Source: Entophlyctis helioformis
Lineage: Eukaryota > Chytridiomycota > Chytridiomycetes > Chytridiales > Chytriomycetaceae
NCBI GenBank assembly: GCA_025526915.1
Contig: JAHLKH010000121.1
Coordinates: forward strand, 19,619-83,618
Length of the DNA stretch: 64,000 nucleotides
Direction: 5' to 3'
This document shows positions 22,761 through 34,784 of this stretch, piece after piece; within the stretch, counting starts at the first letter, position 1; every line of letters begins with the position of its first letter. A program made the translations under genes and the position numbers. Below the pieces are notes generated by a model. The model did not search any database, was not told the DNA's origin, and worked only from the letters and a program-made list of their open reading frames with translations.

Positions 22761-25700
22761 ATGCCAGCGACACTCGGCTTTCTGGTTGCATCCAGCCCGT
22801 GTGCAAGCGCACAAGCAAGTGGTGGCAACAAGAGCGACAACAGCAGCGGCAGCGACAACAACAACGGCGGCAGCAACAGCAGCAGCAATGCGATAATCGA
22901 GGCAATGCACACCCTGGCCGAATGCGGGCTCATTGTGGCACAACCCATGACGGCAGCAGCACCAGATACGTGGCGCATTGGCATCGTCGATGACCCGCCA
23001 AGCTCACGCACTTCCATGGCACTCAAGGTGCCTGGACAGAGAATGTCGACAGAACGGATCCTGGATGCTTGGTCGGTGCTTCTGCCAGCCATGTACAGCT
23101 CCTTTCCCTCGCAGTCACGCTCTAGCTGCACTAGCGGACGCGTTGGAAGCGACGACATTGGCATGGACGACGTTGGCATGGACGATGCCCCGCGACGTAT
23201 TGTGCGCTTCATGGATCCAGGCATGCATCTTGCACGCCTTTACCAGACCCTGGACTCGCCGAATCCATCCCATTTTAAGGCAGCCAGAGACGATCACAGC
23301 ACCACATGCAGCGTTCTGGATCCGCAAGAGGTGCTGGCAGCTGCTCAGTCCGAGTCGCCCATGGACGGGATGAAAACGGCCCTGTTCAAGTACCAGCGCC
23401 GATCGCTGTGGAAGCTCTTGCAGAGAGAGCTATTGCCGCAAAGGACTGCGTCGCCTTGGATGCTTCCACTCGATACTCGCGGCCCCTTAGCAACGTGGCT
23501 GGATCTGCGGACTGGATATGTGCATCGATGGCAGCCGCCTCACATTCAGCCAGGCGGCACATATGCAGACACTGCAGGCGGCATCATTTGCGAAGAGATG
23601 GGCACCGGAAAGACCATTCTCTGTCTGGCTCTTATTGTCGCCACACGCCAGTATCAGAGCCAGCCACCACCTGGACGTCAAGTGTATCCATGCGCCACAC
23701 GCGACATGCCGCTGAAGGAACGCGCTGCCTTGGTGCTAGCCACACATGGCGTGTCCATCCGCAACCTCGGCCTCGCGTTCCCCGATTGCGTGAAATACAC
23801 GACGCCCTGGTACATGCTGCACCCACCATCGCCAAATTCGCAGCGGCAGCATCCACTGAGCAGCCCAACAACGACCGTCGCTGCATCTGATCCCACGTCA
23901 GGTTCGAATGGACCCAACCAGCCCATTGCTGTGTTACTGTCGTCGGCCACTCTGGTGGTTGTCCCAGACACACTGGTCGACCAGTGGAGAAGCGAAATCA
24001 ACAAGGTACACTGACACTCGTGCGGTCTCTTCTCGGCATCCATTTCAAAGGCAGCCCGCTGACATGAGTGTAGCATGTCGGTGACAATGTGCTCGAGTAC
24101 ATTGTCGTGCCCAACAGCGGCACTGCCATACCCGACGCACATCAGCTCGCCAAGCTGGATCTGGTCATCATCTCGCACTCGCGCTTTGGCTTGGAGCATA
24201 AGCGAGGCAAAGTAATGTGGCAGTTTGGCGTGCAACGCAAATGCGTCTGCCCGTACCAAGGAAACACGAGAACAGTAGTGTGTGCTTGTCCGCGCTCCAA
24301 AACACTGCGCGTATCGCCTTTGCTCCAGGTCCGATGGCTGCGACTCATTGTCGACGAAGGGCACACCTTGGCCAAAGCAGGCGTGGCAGAAACCACGCTG
24401 CAGATCGACATGGCACATCAACTCGAGTGTGACCATCGGTGGATATGCACTGGCAAGTCTGTTGCAATCATGGACACACATACATGCCCATGCAGTCCAG
24501 GCACAGCACAAGGATCTAACGCCTGGGTCGATGGACGACAGGAACGCCGATGCAAAACAGCGTCAATCACTTTTCGGCGACGGTGGAGCGAAACGATGTG
24601 GATAAGCTGGGTGCGATTCTGACCGAGTATCTGGGCATTGAGCCGTTTTCCTCGAACCGAGGTCAGTTCTTGTCGTTCTTGTTTCAGGATGGCGCATTTA
24701 CAGATGGTTCATCCAGGTCTTCTCAAGCATATCCTGCAATCCTGTCCTGTCGCGCTTCGCTACGAGGTTCTTGGCAACATCATGGGGCGGATCATGGTTC
24801 GGAATCGCCACGAGGATGTCGTGTGTGATGTTCAGTGTAAGCCTGCAGCAGCGCGGTTCGAGCATTCTCGACTCGATCTGACAGCCAACTGGCCATCAAT
24901 GCAGTGCCTCCGCTGACAGTCGCGACAGTTGTTCTCGACTTTAACGAGCTACAAAAGCTGGCATATAATGCGCTGCTTGGGCTGATTGGCCTCAACGCCG
25001 TGCTCTCGGAACGAGAAGACCAAGACTACTTTTTCCACAAGAGCAATGTCAAGCCACTTCGCCAGGCAGTGAGCAACGTTCTCGCATCCTGCCAATGGTT
25101 CGGTGGTACCGAGTTCATGGCAACGATCCAAGAGGCAAACAGCAACCTCGAGAAAGCCTTGGCAAAGCAACCCGACGCCAAGTACTCGCCGGCCGACATG
25201 AAGCTTCTTGTGCAGATACGCGAGACATTTGAGCAGCTCCTGTCGCATCCGCAGTGGCATGGATTGGCGCAGCTGAGTGAAGCGCCATTTCTGGCCACTG
25301 GCTTTAGGCCTCACGGGATCCCGTGGCAGACCGACGCATTCCATCTGGATGTGGGTGCACACAAAGGATTGCAGCCCGTCTCATGGAGCACGATCCAAAT
25401 GTTTCGAGCACGCTATGCGTCACAGTGCCACAGCGCAAGCCCTGAGCAGGCGGTCTCAGATGCAGAACGGGCAGCCGCGGACGTTGGACGCAATGCCGGA
25501 TCGTTGCCACTGTCTGCAATCGATCAGGCAGAGACGCGTCCAAGCGACCACATTGCAGGTGGATCCATACTCTCGAGCCAAAACAGCCACGGCCAGTCGC
25601 ACGAAGAAGGCAACAGCTCAGGTGGGATTTGTGCGGACTCGCAGCAAGCCGCAGAAACAAGGCAGGATGTGCTGTTTTCGACCACAGCCATGGAAGCGTC

Positions 25701-26908
25701 GCATATCGTTGGCGCACTGAGCGCCAAGTGGGCGTATCTTCTCGAGCAGGTAATCATGCCAATCGATTGCACTCATCGCAAGCCACACTCATGCCCATGT
25801 TTGAATGCGTACAACCTGAACGGACCCACAGATGACCAAGACCAAGAGGCTGGGCGAAAAGATGCTGGTGTATGTGCAAACCCACAACGATATAGACTAC
25901 CTGCACAAACTGTGCCAGGTGGCTGGCATCCGGTGTTTACTCTTCCACTCTCTGATGAAGATCAAGGAGCGATCCAAGAACATCACCACGTTCAACACGG
26001 CCAGCAACATCCATGCGATGATCATGGACGCCAAAATTTCGGCATGGGGCATCGATCTGTCATCTGCTGTACGTGATTGTGATGCTGCGCACATGCACGG
26101 GTTTCTCGCCCATCTCTGCTCAAGCGCAAGCTGGTGGACCATGTTCTGATGCTGCTGTTCAACATCATCGGCTGAACAGTCGCGCGTCTATTTCGTCTCG
26201 CCTATATGGCAGTCTGACATGGAGCGACAGGCCATCAAACGCGCACACCGCATTGGATGCACTCGGCCCGTGTTTGTCGAGTCTCTTGTCATTCGCGGCA
26301 CAGTCGAAGAGGACATGCTCGCAAGCAAAGCACCAGCAAGCAAGTCCAAAAATGCCATTTGTTGTACTTGTCATATGCTTGCTGTATGCATGCCACTAGG
26401 CCGATCTGACAAAGAATGCACATGGACACCGTCCCATCCACGTGGCTTGGTCTGGCTTGGCCTGATGTCGCGCCATGCAGCTGCCGAAGGAGGCATCCCT
26501 AACCGTTCGCGTGCGCCAGATGCCGAAGACGCCAAGATCCAGCGGCTTCTCAAAGACGTCCGACTCATCCCTCTTGCTTCAAGCCACACACAGGAGCAGC
26601 AGACATGGTCCAGCCAGCCAACGTTATCCGTCCCGTTGCCGCTGGTGCTGACTGGCCACGATGCCGACGTGTACAGCGACACAATCCAGCCTCTGACGAA
26701 TCGGCGCGTGTCCAAGGACAAGACACGGCCGCCAAAGCTGACACCAGATCGCTCCATACAAGCCGTGCAGCGGACATTGGATGATGGCGTGCATGCACAA
26801 ACAGCACATGGCAAGCGAGGATACCAAGACAGTGCAGATGATGGCGGTATGGACAGCATTCGGGTAGGCAATGACAAACGGCCAAGGCGTGTCCAATTTA
26901 CAGAGTAA
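22761..26908 (+). CDS. SNF2-family ATPase/helicase
   Basis: Large exon 1 (22761-24005) is followed by at least five more (from 24074, 24542, about 24900, 25832 and 26175). Helicase motifs in order: Walker [21 protein letters not shown] (Ia); [10 protein letters not shown] (Walker B, DEGH); [11 protein letters not shown] (III, across an intron); then the C-terminal lobe with [17 protein letters not shown] and [11 protein letters not shown] (VI). Family role: ATP-driven translocation on DNA in remodelling or repair. The 24453 intron has a GCAAGT donor (GC-AG). A Zn-binding insert may be present ([16 protein letters not shown]). The exons around 24660-24900 cannot be placed exactly. The C terminus (KRPRRVQF) may be a nuclear localisation signal. 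The subfamily is not certain. Confidence 0.82.
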
Positions 26909-26917
26909 AGTGGCATT

Positions 26918-29293
26918 TTAATGATCGAGTCGGCGGCGCACGGCACGGCGGCTCTGCCGCTCGCCTTCCCCCTCTCCCTCCTCGATCTTGACAACGACGA
27001 AACCAGAGTTGGGTTCCTGTCGTCGCTTCTTTGGTTTTCTTGACGCGGAAGCCGTTTCAGAGACTGGCGGCGGAGGTGGCGATGGTGACTCTTCGCGTGC
27101 TTGGACAGGCTCATCGTCCGATATCGGCACGCCCATGTCTGGTGCGCCATGACTGCCTTTACCGACAAACATGGCCACAGAGACTTTGTGCTTTTTCAGC
27201 AAGAGCTTCTGTGCCTTTGCCAGGCCAAACGGAAAGCCGAGCGACCAGTTGAACGCAGAGTGGCTATCGTGCGTGTTGAGATCCAGCGCGCGATACGCGA
27301 CAATGTACTGGTAGAGACGATGGCCTGGAAGCAGCCCATCGACCAGCCATTATGGCGCATGTAAGCACGAGCCATCCACAACACAAGACGCGGTCGCAGA
27401 TCCAGCACTTGCTTTGAAACTCTGTCAGCGCAATGCGACCCGTGGGCACATGGTCCACACCAAAGTGCACCGATGGCCACCAGTAGCGACGGTCGGCCCA
27501 CTGTGCGGTTGTTGATCTGCTCGTTGCAGATGGCAGGCAATCAGGACACAATTTAGCAGGTGGCCTAGTCTGTTTGCATTAGAGTGATGAGAACAACGTA
27601 CGGGGTGATGTCAAGGTGCTCGACCAGCTCTTTCCACAGCCAAGTGTCGCCCGTTGCGTAATCGAGTCGATCAGCAATGACTCGCACAACGTCATCTCGC
27701 GCTAAAGATGTATGGGCTGACTGTTAGACATTGTTTGTTTACCAGTCGGGCACAGCCTTGTGCACCAGTGCAGGACCTGCTCGAATCTGCAGGCGGATAC
27801 ATACCCCCAATTGAGCTGTAATGTTTGATGAGCGGTACGAGTGCAGATTGCTCCTCAGCGAGAGGGTCTAGCGAAAGCAGCTTCTCTGCAAGAGGCACCC
27901 ATTCCTGGACGGTCTGTTGCGCCTCATCCTGCAGATCATCGGCATCGACATTGTCCTTGTCATCAACATCACGATTGCGCTGGGTTCTGGAACGCGTCTC
28001 GCGGTCGTCGCTATTGTTGGCATCCGTCTCACGAGGATAGTCTCGGAGGTGTCTGAGTCGTCTCTGATAGGCGATTGGATTGCCTGGATACAGACGTTCA
28101 TAGTCCAGCAAGATGGCGCGCGTCTCGTCAAGATTGCCAGCAGACACGTGTATCTGTCAAGGATCAGGATCAGGATGGAGCGGTCAAGTTAGCCGGGCAT
28201 TTCAATGAGAGCAAAACAATTACAAGTGAGCATTGCCATGCCAACCTACATCGGCCAAGAGGTGAACGAAAATGTCTTGCGAGGCGTTGATTGCAAGGGA
28301 CTGTTCCAAGTGCTGCTGAGCAAGGCGGAAGTAACGCGAGTTTTCTGGCGTCGTCTGTTCCTGTTTCCACATCAGGAAGCAGAGCAGCCCGGCGAATCCA
28401 ACGAGAAGTGAGTGCTCGTTGAATGGATGCAGAGACACAAGACTGGCGAAGACGGTCAAGGCGAATGCAAGTAAGTGGTGACGCGGTTGTGATTGCCGAT
28501 GCAGAAGCAGATGCGGTGCGGTGCGGTGCCAACCTCTCGATGCGCTCATAGGCCGTCCTGATTGTCCCTAGGCGGATGCCGAACAGCGATGCCTCGACCA
28601 GCAAGGTGATGTTCTGGACAGAATACCAGGATCAGCATCGAGCGAGGAGTGCATTCGCAAGCCGTTGCAGCCCAGATCCAAGGACGCTTGATCTACGCGG
28701 ACCAAAGGGGGGCATACCTGCTTTGTTCCCTGCGTGCTTGCCATGCGCAGCATGAACCGCGAGAGAGACTGCAGCGCAGTCTTGACAGCCTCTGCGGCTA
28801 TGGCAGCCGCTTGCGAGGCGGACGAATGGCTGCTGAAGGTGTAGTTCAAGGCAGCCGACGAGCCGGAGGGATGCGCCGGCATCGGCGCAGACCGAGCCAG
28901 TTCGTTGGCAAGCGACTGCGCATGCGACACTGCTTGGACACACATCACATGCGTGCCAAGCTTCCAAGCGGTCTCGAGGACCGACGGGGGTGCTCGGTAG
29001 GCAACGTATCGATATGGTCTGTAGAAGGTCCAGTTTGCAATCAGCAGCGAGGCCATTCGGATGATATCGCTGTGCGCCTGAGCCGGCGACGCCAAGTTTC
29101 CACGAGTGGCCGATGAGGTGCCTGCGGTGCTGCCAGTGTCTGCTCCAGTGTCTGTATCTGTGCCAGCGCTTGCGCTTGCGCCAAGCAACGGCAGCGACAG
29201 CAGCTCACTGCGCAGCGAGTACAGCAGCGACTCGTGCAGCTGATGCAGAACCGAGCTGCTGCTGTAGCGCTTTGGCGCGACCGACTGGAACAT
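26918..29293 (-). CDS. TPR-containing protein, possible TAF1A/Rrn11-like RNA polymerase I factor
   Basis: A multi-exon minus-strand gene starting MFQSVAPKRY and ending at 26918; exon edges are approximate. Helical repeat-like segments occur at RYFRLAQQHLEQSLAIN, NLDETRAILLDYERLYPGNP and VVRVIADRLDYATGDTWLW. Near the C terminus it has YWWPSVHFG, then FPFGLAKAQKLLLKKHKVSV, and a Lys/Arg-rich tail (KPKKRR). From memory, human TAF1A (an SL1 subunit) has a WWP-x2-HF motif followed by a Lys-rich helix at its C terminus, which this resembles. An acidic Asp-rich insert lies near 27960. Confidence is good that this is a gene, moderate that it is one gene, and low to moderate for the TAF1A assignment. 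Confidence 0.5.
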
Positions 29294-29364
29294 GGCGTTG
29301 CGGGCAAGTCGCGGTTGGAGGGCTGGGGCAAGAGTAATGTATTGTAGGTGGATGCACTGCGTGC

Positions 29365-30369
29365 TTATAGTGCTGGCTTTGAAGCCGCGGCAGGCTCCAT
29401 GGTAACCGTGGCAGACGAGCGCGATGGCTCAAAGGACTCGCTCAAGTCTTCGTCGTGCACCTGAACCTGTGACTGCTGCTCTTCGTAGTCCTTCTTGAGC
29501 CGGCTGTATCTGCAGCAGCAAAAGTCAATGACGAGATCCACGAAGAGGAGCACGCCGGACACATATGCAAGCACCAGGGTGATGATCGCCTGGCGGCCGA
29601 TGGATGTGCTCAGCGGCTCGTTGGTTGTCGTTGTGCTGCCTGATGACCGAGACGCAGCGCAAGGCGACGACGACGGATGGTCGCCACAAAAGTTGAGCGC
29701 CTCGAGAAAGGCAAAGAACAGCAGCACGACCTTGACGATGGTCGAGACGACGGTGATGACCGAGACGCTGCGGCGCAGCATCTCCTCCTTGAAGCCGTAC
29801 GGATACAGAATGAGCAGCATGGCACGAGTGCCGCCCACAATGACAAACAGCGTGAACAGGGTCTTGTTCAGTGGCGTTGGGTTCCTGAGATACGGCATGC
29901 CCTTCACAATGCAGAAGCCTCGATCGGCGACATGGGCTGTGCCGTGCGACAGTGCACAGGAGGTGGGCGGTTGGCGGTTGGCGGTTGGCGGTTGGCGGTT
30001 GGCGGGTGCAGGTGGGCAGTGCAGTTCAAGTGCCGTCCGAGTGCCGTCCGAGTGCCGTCCGAGTGCATCACAGCCTGGTCAGTCCAACGGCGGCCTGTGC
30101 ACCAGCACAAGTGCCAGCAGTAGCACCACCAGTAGCAGGAGCAGCCAGGCTGAGCGGCACATACCGAGCACCAAGAGGAGAATCAGCGCCTTGCCCGTGC
30201 CCGAGAACTCTGCCAGGCTCCACAAGAGGGCCAGGAAGAGGACGGTGGATGTGAAGCGGGCGATGTTGAATACGAGCAGCACGACATCAGCGACGTAGGA
30301 GAACCTCCCTCTGCCAGGCATGGCGAATTTTGGGAAAGCCTCGTCGAGGCCAGATGCGGCTGGCTGCAT
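29365..30369 (-). CDS. Small multipass membrane protein, unknown family
   Basis: Two exons: exon 1 from ATG 30369-30367 to about 30164, exon 2 about 29902-29365. The predicted protein (about 245 aa) has four or five hydrophobic helices (VADVVLLVFNIARFTSTVLF; ALILLLVLG; LFTLFVIVGGTRAMLLIL; VSVITVVSTIVKVVLLFF; AIITLVLAYVSGVLLFVDLV), a CCC motif after the last helix, and a Ser/Glu-rich cytosolic-type tail. I do not recognise the family. The intron carries tandem short repeats (GGCGGTT, GTGCCGTCCGA). Confidence 0.6.
29965..30066. repeat. Tandem minisatellites in an intron
   Basis: A tract of GGCGGTTGGCGGTTG-type 7-bp repeats is followed by three and a half copies of an 11-bp GTGCCGTCCGA unit. 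Confidence 0.85.
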
Positions 30370-31343
30370 GGGACGGCCACGTTGGCGCCGTTTCTCAGCA
30401 GGCGATCCGCAGCAACGGGCCCATCCATCCAGACGGACAGCGGATGCATCTGCACTAGGTGCACAAGGCGCCCGCCAAGGCGTGTGCCAACGCCCGCCAA
30501 CGCCCGCCAACGCCCGCCAACGCCCGCCAATGCAAAGGAGAAGACCAGACGCAAACCATGTGACCTGGGTGGCTACACCACGGGGCACCACTGCCAGATG
30601 CTCGAGTCACCGAGGCAGCGGCGGAGGTCCTCTCCGGTCGCTCGCGTGACCTTGTCGTGGCACGACCGCGACACGGCCGTGGCACACGGACAGTCAGTCC
30701 GCTGATGGCCAGCGATGGAGGCTGACGCCGTGTGATGCACGCACAGATCACGCATGGATCACGCATGGATCACGGGCGCCGGTCAGGCGTGCACGCCCGG
30801 CGGACATTCTCAGCGGCTCGGGCTGCGCTCCTTGGCCACCATTGACCCGTCGACGCCCGGTGACGCCGGCGGGCACTTGACAGCCCCCATGGACAAACCA
30901 TTCCTGCCCAAAAAGCGACGACTGCCTGCTGCAAGACCTGCTGCAAGACCGCCACCAAGACCACCTGCAAGCCCATCTGTAAGACCATCTGTAAGTCCAC
31001 CTGCACGACCACCTGCACGGCCAGACTGCCAAGCGCCTCCCCACGCGTGCAACTTCTCTTGCTCATTTTAGCCTGAACAGGTCGCCGGCTCGGACCCAGA
31101 CGCAGACGCAGACACAGGCTCTGACCCACAACCAGCGAGCACAAGGTGAGCACCACCGGCTGGCACAGGCTGGCACCGGCTGGCGCACCGGCTGGCGTAC
31201 CAGCAGGCGAGCATCCCATGCGTGTCTGTCTGCGGCTGTCTGACACTCGCCCGCCGCCACCACCACCCCGCAAGCAGCCACCACCACCACACCACCACCA
31301 GCACCACCAGCACCACCAGCACCACCACCGTCCACCACCACCC
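30370..31343. promoter_or_regulatory. Intergenic region between divergent genes, with minisatellite
   Basis: 970 bp upstream of both the membrane protein and the GATA factor. It contains a 10-bp tandem repeat (GCCCGCCAAC, 30478-30535) and, at 30942-31028, CCACCTGCAAG/ACCATCTGTAAG-like repeats. An ORF at 30889-31071 starting MDKPFLPKKRR may be an upstream exon: a GTGAGC donor at 31146 follows ACAAG. I cannot decide whether it is coding or 5' UTR. Confidence 0.45.
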
Positions 31344-34269
31344 ATGCCGTCGATCCTGCTCAAGGTGCAGCCGTCGGCCTCGGGCGCTGCGGCAGGCGCC
31401 AACGACTTTGCGCCGTTCGCCGACATCGACAACGGCGACGACCTGGCCAGCTCGTGGCGGGTCTGCACCAAGGTCAAGGGCGTGCTCGAGAACGGCTCCC
31501 GCCTCGAGAACCTGTCGTGGCGGCTCTGGCACCTGCACCAGTCCATGGTCGCCACCAAGAAAATGGCCAAGTGCGACTTCCGCAGGCTCTCGTGCGAGAC
31601 CTCGATGCGGCTCTCGCGCGACGACGCAAAGGTCGCAAAGACCGCCGCCGTGCGCCCCTCTCGCTTCGCCCCGCCGGCTGCTCCACCAGCTGCTGCTGCT
31701 GCCTCGGCGGCCCCGGCTGTCCTGGCTGTCCCCTTGGCGGCCCCCGTTGCCCCACCCGCTCTGCCGCGCAAGCCCTCTGCCCCTGTCGCCGCCTCGCAGC
31801 AACAACACGCCGGACACACCGCGTCGGTCCTGCTGGCGCCACTGCCTTCGGCTCACTCGTCAACCACCTACAGCAGCCAGCACTTGGTGCTCGACTCGCC
31901 AGTGACGCAGTATGCGGCCCAGGCCTACACGCCGCGCACGTCCCTCGCCGCCGCCCCGCTTCTGCCTGCCGAGCCTGCGATCGACCTCCTCGAAGATCGC
32001 CGCCCCATGCTCCTGTCTCGCGGCGCTCGGCAGCTACAGCAGCACCAGAGCCACCACCACATGCTGCTCCACCAGCAGCAGCCACCATATCCCAACCCGC
32101 CCAAAGCCTCGTGCCTCCTCTTGGACCCGTCTGCACAGGTGCATGACCGCATTTTCGATCTACCCGTCGACCGCAATGTGCAGATGGTGCACACGCACCA
32201 GGGCCAGTCGGCAGCCTCTGCTCTGGCTGTCCATGCCGAGCCCTCGTCGTCTGCTCCCGCCTCGATGGACATGCAGCACTATCAGTACAACCAGCAGCAG
32301 CAGAAGCAGCAGCAACAGCATCAACAACAGCAGCACCACCTGCATGCTCTTAGCACAACGTCTCGGCCTATGGACCCGCCTCTGTCTCGCCGCGTGTCAT
32401 CTGGAAGCAGCATCCGGCCCTTGTCGCTGACTCATCAACAGCACTCTCAGGCTCCATCCTCGGCAACTCGTTTGGAGCTCTCAACAGCAACGGTCACCAT
32501 TCCGTCATTCGAAATGCTCTTTGGCAACCAAAGCAGCGCGTCTGTTCTCAACATGGCTGGTGCTGCAACCGGCAGCTACTGCAATGGAATCGGCCAGGAT
32601 GGCGTGCAGTCGTTCTTCGACAGCCTTGACGCGTTCCAGCAGCCGAGCTCGCTGCCGCCGTCGTCGTCGCCGTCCACCCAGTCGGACCAATTGTCAATTG
32701 AGTCGTTCGGCAGCAATCTGCATTGCTCTCAGCCGCAACAGCAGCAGCAGCAGCAGCAACAACCACAACAGCAACCACCACCACCACAACAACAACAGCA
32801 GCAGCAGCAGCAGCAGCATCTTGGCGTCGCTCCCCGTCCGCCGCACATCCAGACCAACCAGTCGTCCATGTTCCCCATGATTTCATCAACAGACAGCCTT
32901 GGCCTCGGTTCGGTCTGGCTCCAGCCGTCGTCTGACCTTCTGTCGGCCTCTGTCCGCCCCCAGCTGGCTAGCTTGTCCACAGGCATGAACGGCGATGTCC
33001 CTTCGTTCAAGAAAGAGCCGCACTTCATGTCGCCCACCTCGGCTAATTCTACAGGCAGCTCCGCAAGTGGCTCGCTCCGCATGCTCTCTTTCCCTACCGG
33101 CCCCGCGGCCGATCTGTCGTTCTCGTCGCGTGCATTTGGCTCTTCCGGCCTGCTGGACTGCAACAGCTTTACCACTGGCCCCTCTGAGGCAGCTCGCTCG
33201 CAGGCGTTCGAGTTTCCCGATGCATCCTACATGGCATTGCAGCACCCAAGCAGCACATTTAGCGCATCGTGCACTGCCGGGGCTTCTTCCACACACGCAG
33301 ACGCGACGTCGTTGAGTAGCAACGTGCGTTTGTCCTGTTTTATCCCATCCATTTGCATTTTATCATTAGCCTGTGACATTTCTCTTTGGCTGATGCTGCC
33401 TTTAATCTACCGTGCCCATCGCTTCCGCACAGGCTCGATCCAGCCACTCGGCAGAAAAGCAAGCAACAGCTGCTCTCGATACACCGGCAGTGCATTCTGC
33501 AATCGACTTTGATGGTGCGCGGCAAGCCGCCAGCCACCACGAGCAGTCTCTAGACCTGCTTGCTGGCGTGCTTTCGAAACCGGTCCAGCGCTCTACCTCT
33601 GAAAAGCTCATCTGCCGCAACTGTGAGGTCACGTCGACCCCGCTTTGGCGCCGATCGACCGAAGACGAGCTGCTATGCAATGCCTGCGGGCTGTATTACA
33701 AGCTGCACAATGTTCACCGCCCCAAGACGCTCCGTGCTGGAGGCGCCAAGAAGGATGGCGAAGAGCCTGTCATTGAGTGCTTCAACTGCAGCACAACAAC
33801 AACGCCGCTTTGGCGTCGTGACGATTCCAACAACACGCTGTGCAATGCATGCGGTCTTTAGTACGTGCCGGTGCTGGATTTGCGTGGCCTGTTTGCCGTC
33901 GACTTTGATTGCGATTCTGACAGTTGATTGCTGCTTTATGTGCACATCGTCGACATCAGTTACAAGCTCCACCGCACCAAGCGTCCGCTGGTGTTCAAGT
34001 CTGAGCCTTTCAAGAAGCGCAGTCGTGACGAAAAACCACAGCAGTCCAAGTCGTCAAAGGCCAAGCGAGAGACTCTGCCCATGACGGTGGCAAGCACGGG
34101 TGCGGCCACTGCTGCTCGTGCCTCCACCTTTTCCGCCCAGCCGCAGCCACCCATGATGCAGCATGTGCACCCTTTGGAGATCGTGTCGAGCAGCAGCGAA
34201 AAAGTCGAGTACGACTTGTTTGATGACGATCTCGCCGACATGGTCCTTGGCGACAACACGTCGCTGTGA
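31344..34269 (+). CDS. GATA-type transcription factor with two zinc fingers and an AreA-like N-terminal block
   Basis: Three exons, 31344-33323, 33433-33860 and 33960-34269, give 905 aa. The N-terminal stretch [20 protein letters not shown] then [12 protein letters not shown] is the conserved block of fungal nitrogen-regulatory GATA factors (AreA/NIT2/Gln3/Gaf1; Pfam DUF1752). The middle is very Gln/His/Ser-rich. Two C-x2-C-x17-C-x2-C fingers follow: [25 protein letters not shown], and [25 protein letters not shown], the second split by the last intron. The basic tail after finger 2 is KRSRDEKP. Family role: binds GATA sites, usually for nitrogen metabolite control. AreA-type proteins normally have a single finger. 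Confidence 0.9.
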
Positions 34270-34453
34270 TAGACATGGCCATTCCCGTGGCCGCCTGCGC
34301 TGGGGTCATTTGCTCCGTCCTGTGACGCATGAGTTGGCCAAGGACTCTTTGACCTTTCTTTTTCTCTTCTTGCCTTTCCCTGTTGACCCAGACTTCCATT
34401 ATCTTTTGATGTCCAATGAATTCAATGCCATGTGTGGTCCATTCATTCTGGCC

Positions 34454-34748
34454 CTATGTCTGCAACGGCTTGAGACCGAGACTGGCGCGGAGGCGGTTGG
34501 TTTCTTCGACCGACAGCGACTCGCTTGAGCCCGCACCTGAAAGAGAAGCATTGGTCGCAGGGGCGCGATCGCGGCCACCGCTGTTTCCGCCAGATCCGCT
34601 CGATTCGCCAGCTCCAGTACTCTTCTTGAAAAGCGAGTCGACCTTGCGGCGGGACCAATCAGGCTTGCGCCTCGACGTCTCTTCGCCTTGGCCATTGGCG
34701 CGATTATCCACGCTCGACTTGCGGTGCGAATCTCTCTCGAGACCCCTA

Positions 34749-34784
<36 letters not shown>

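Noticed and set aside
30478..30535. 10-bp tandem repeats as a CRISPR-like array
   Set aside because: Units are contiguous with no spacers, and the genome is eukaryotic.
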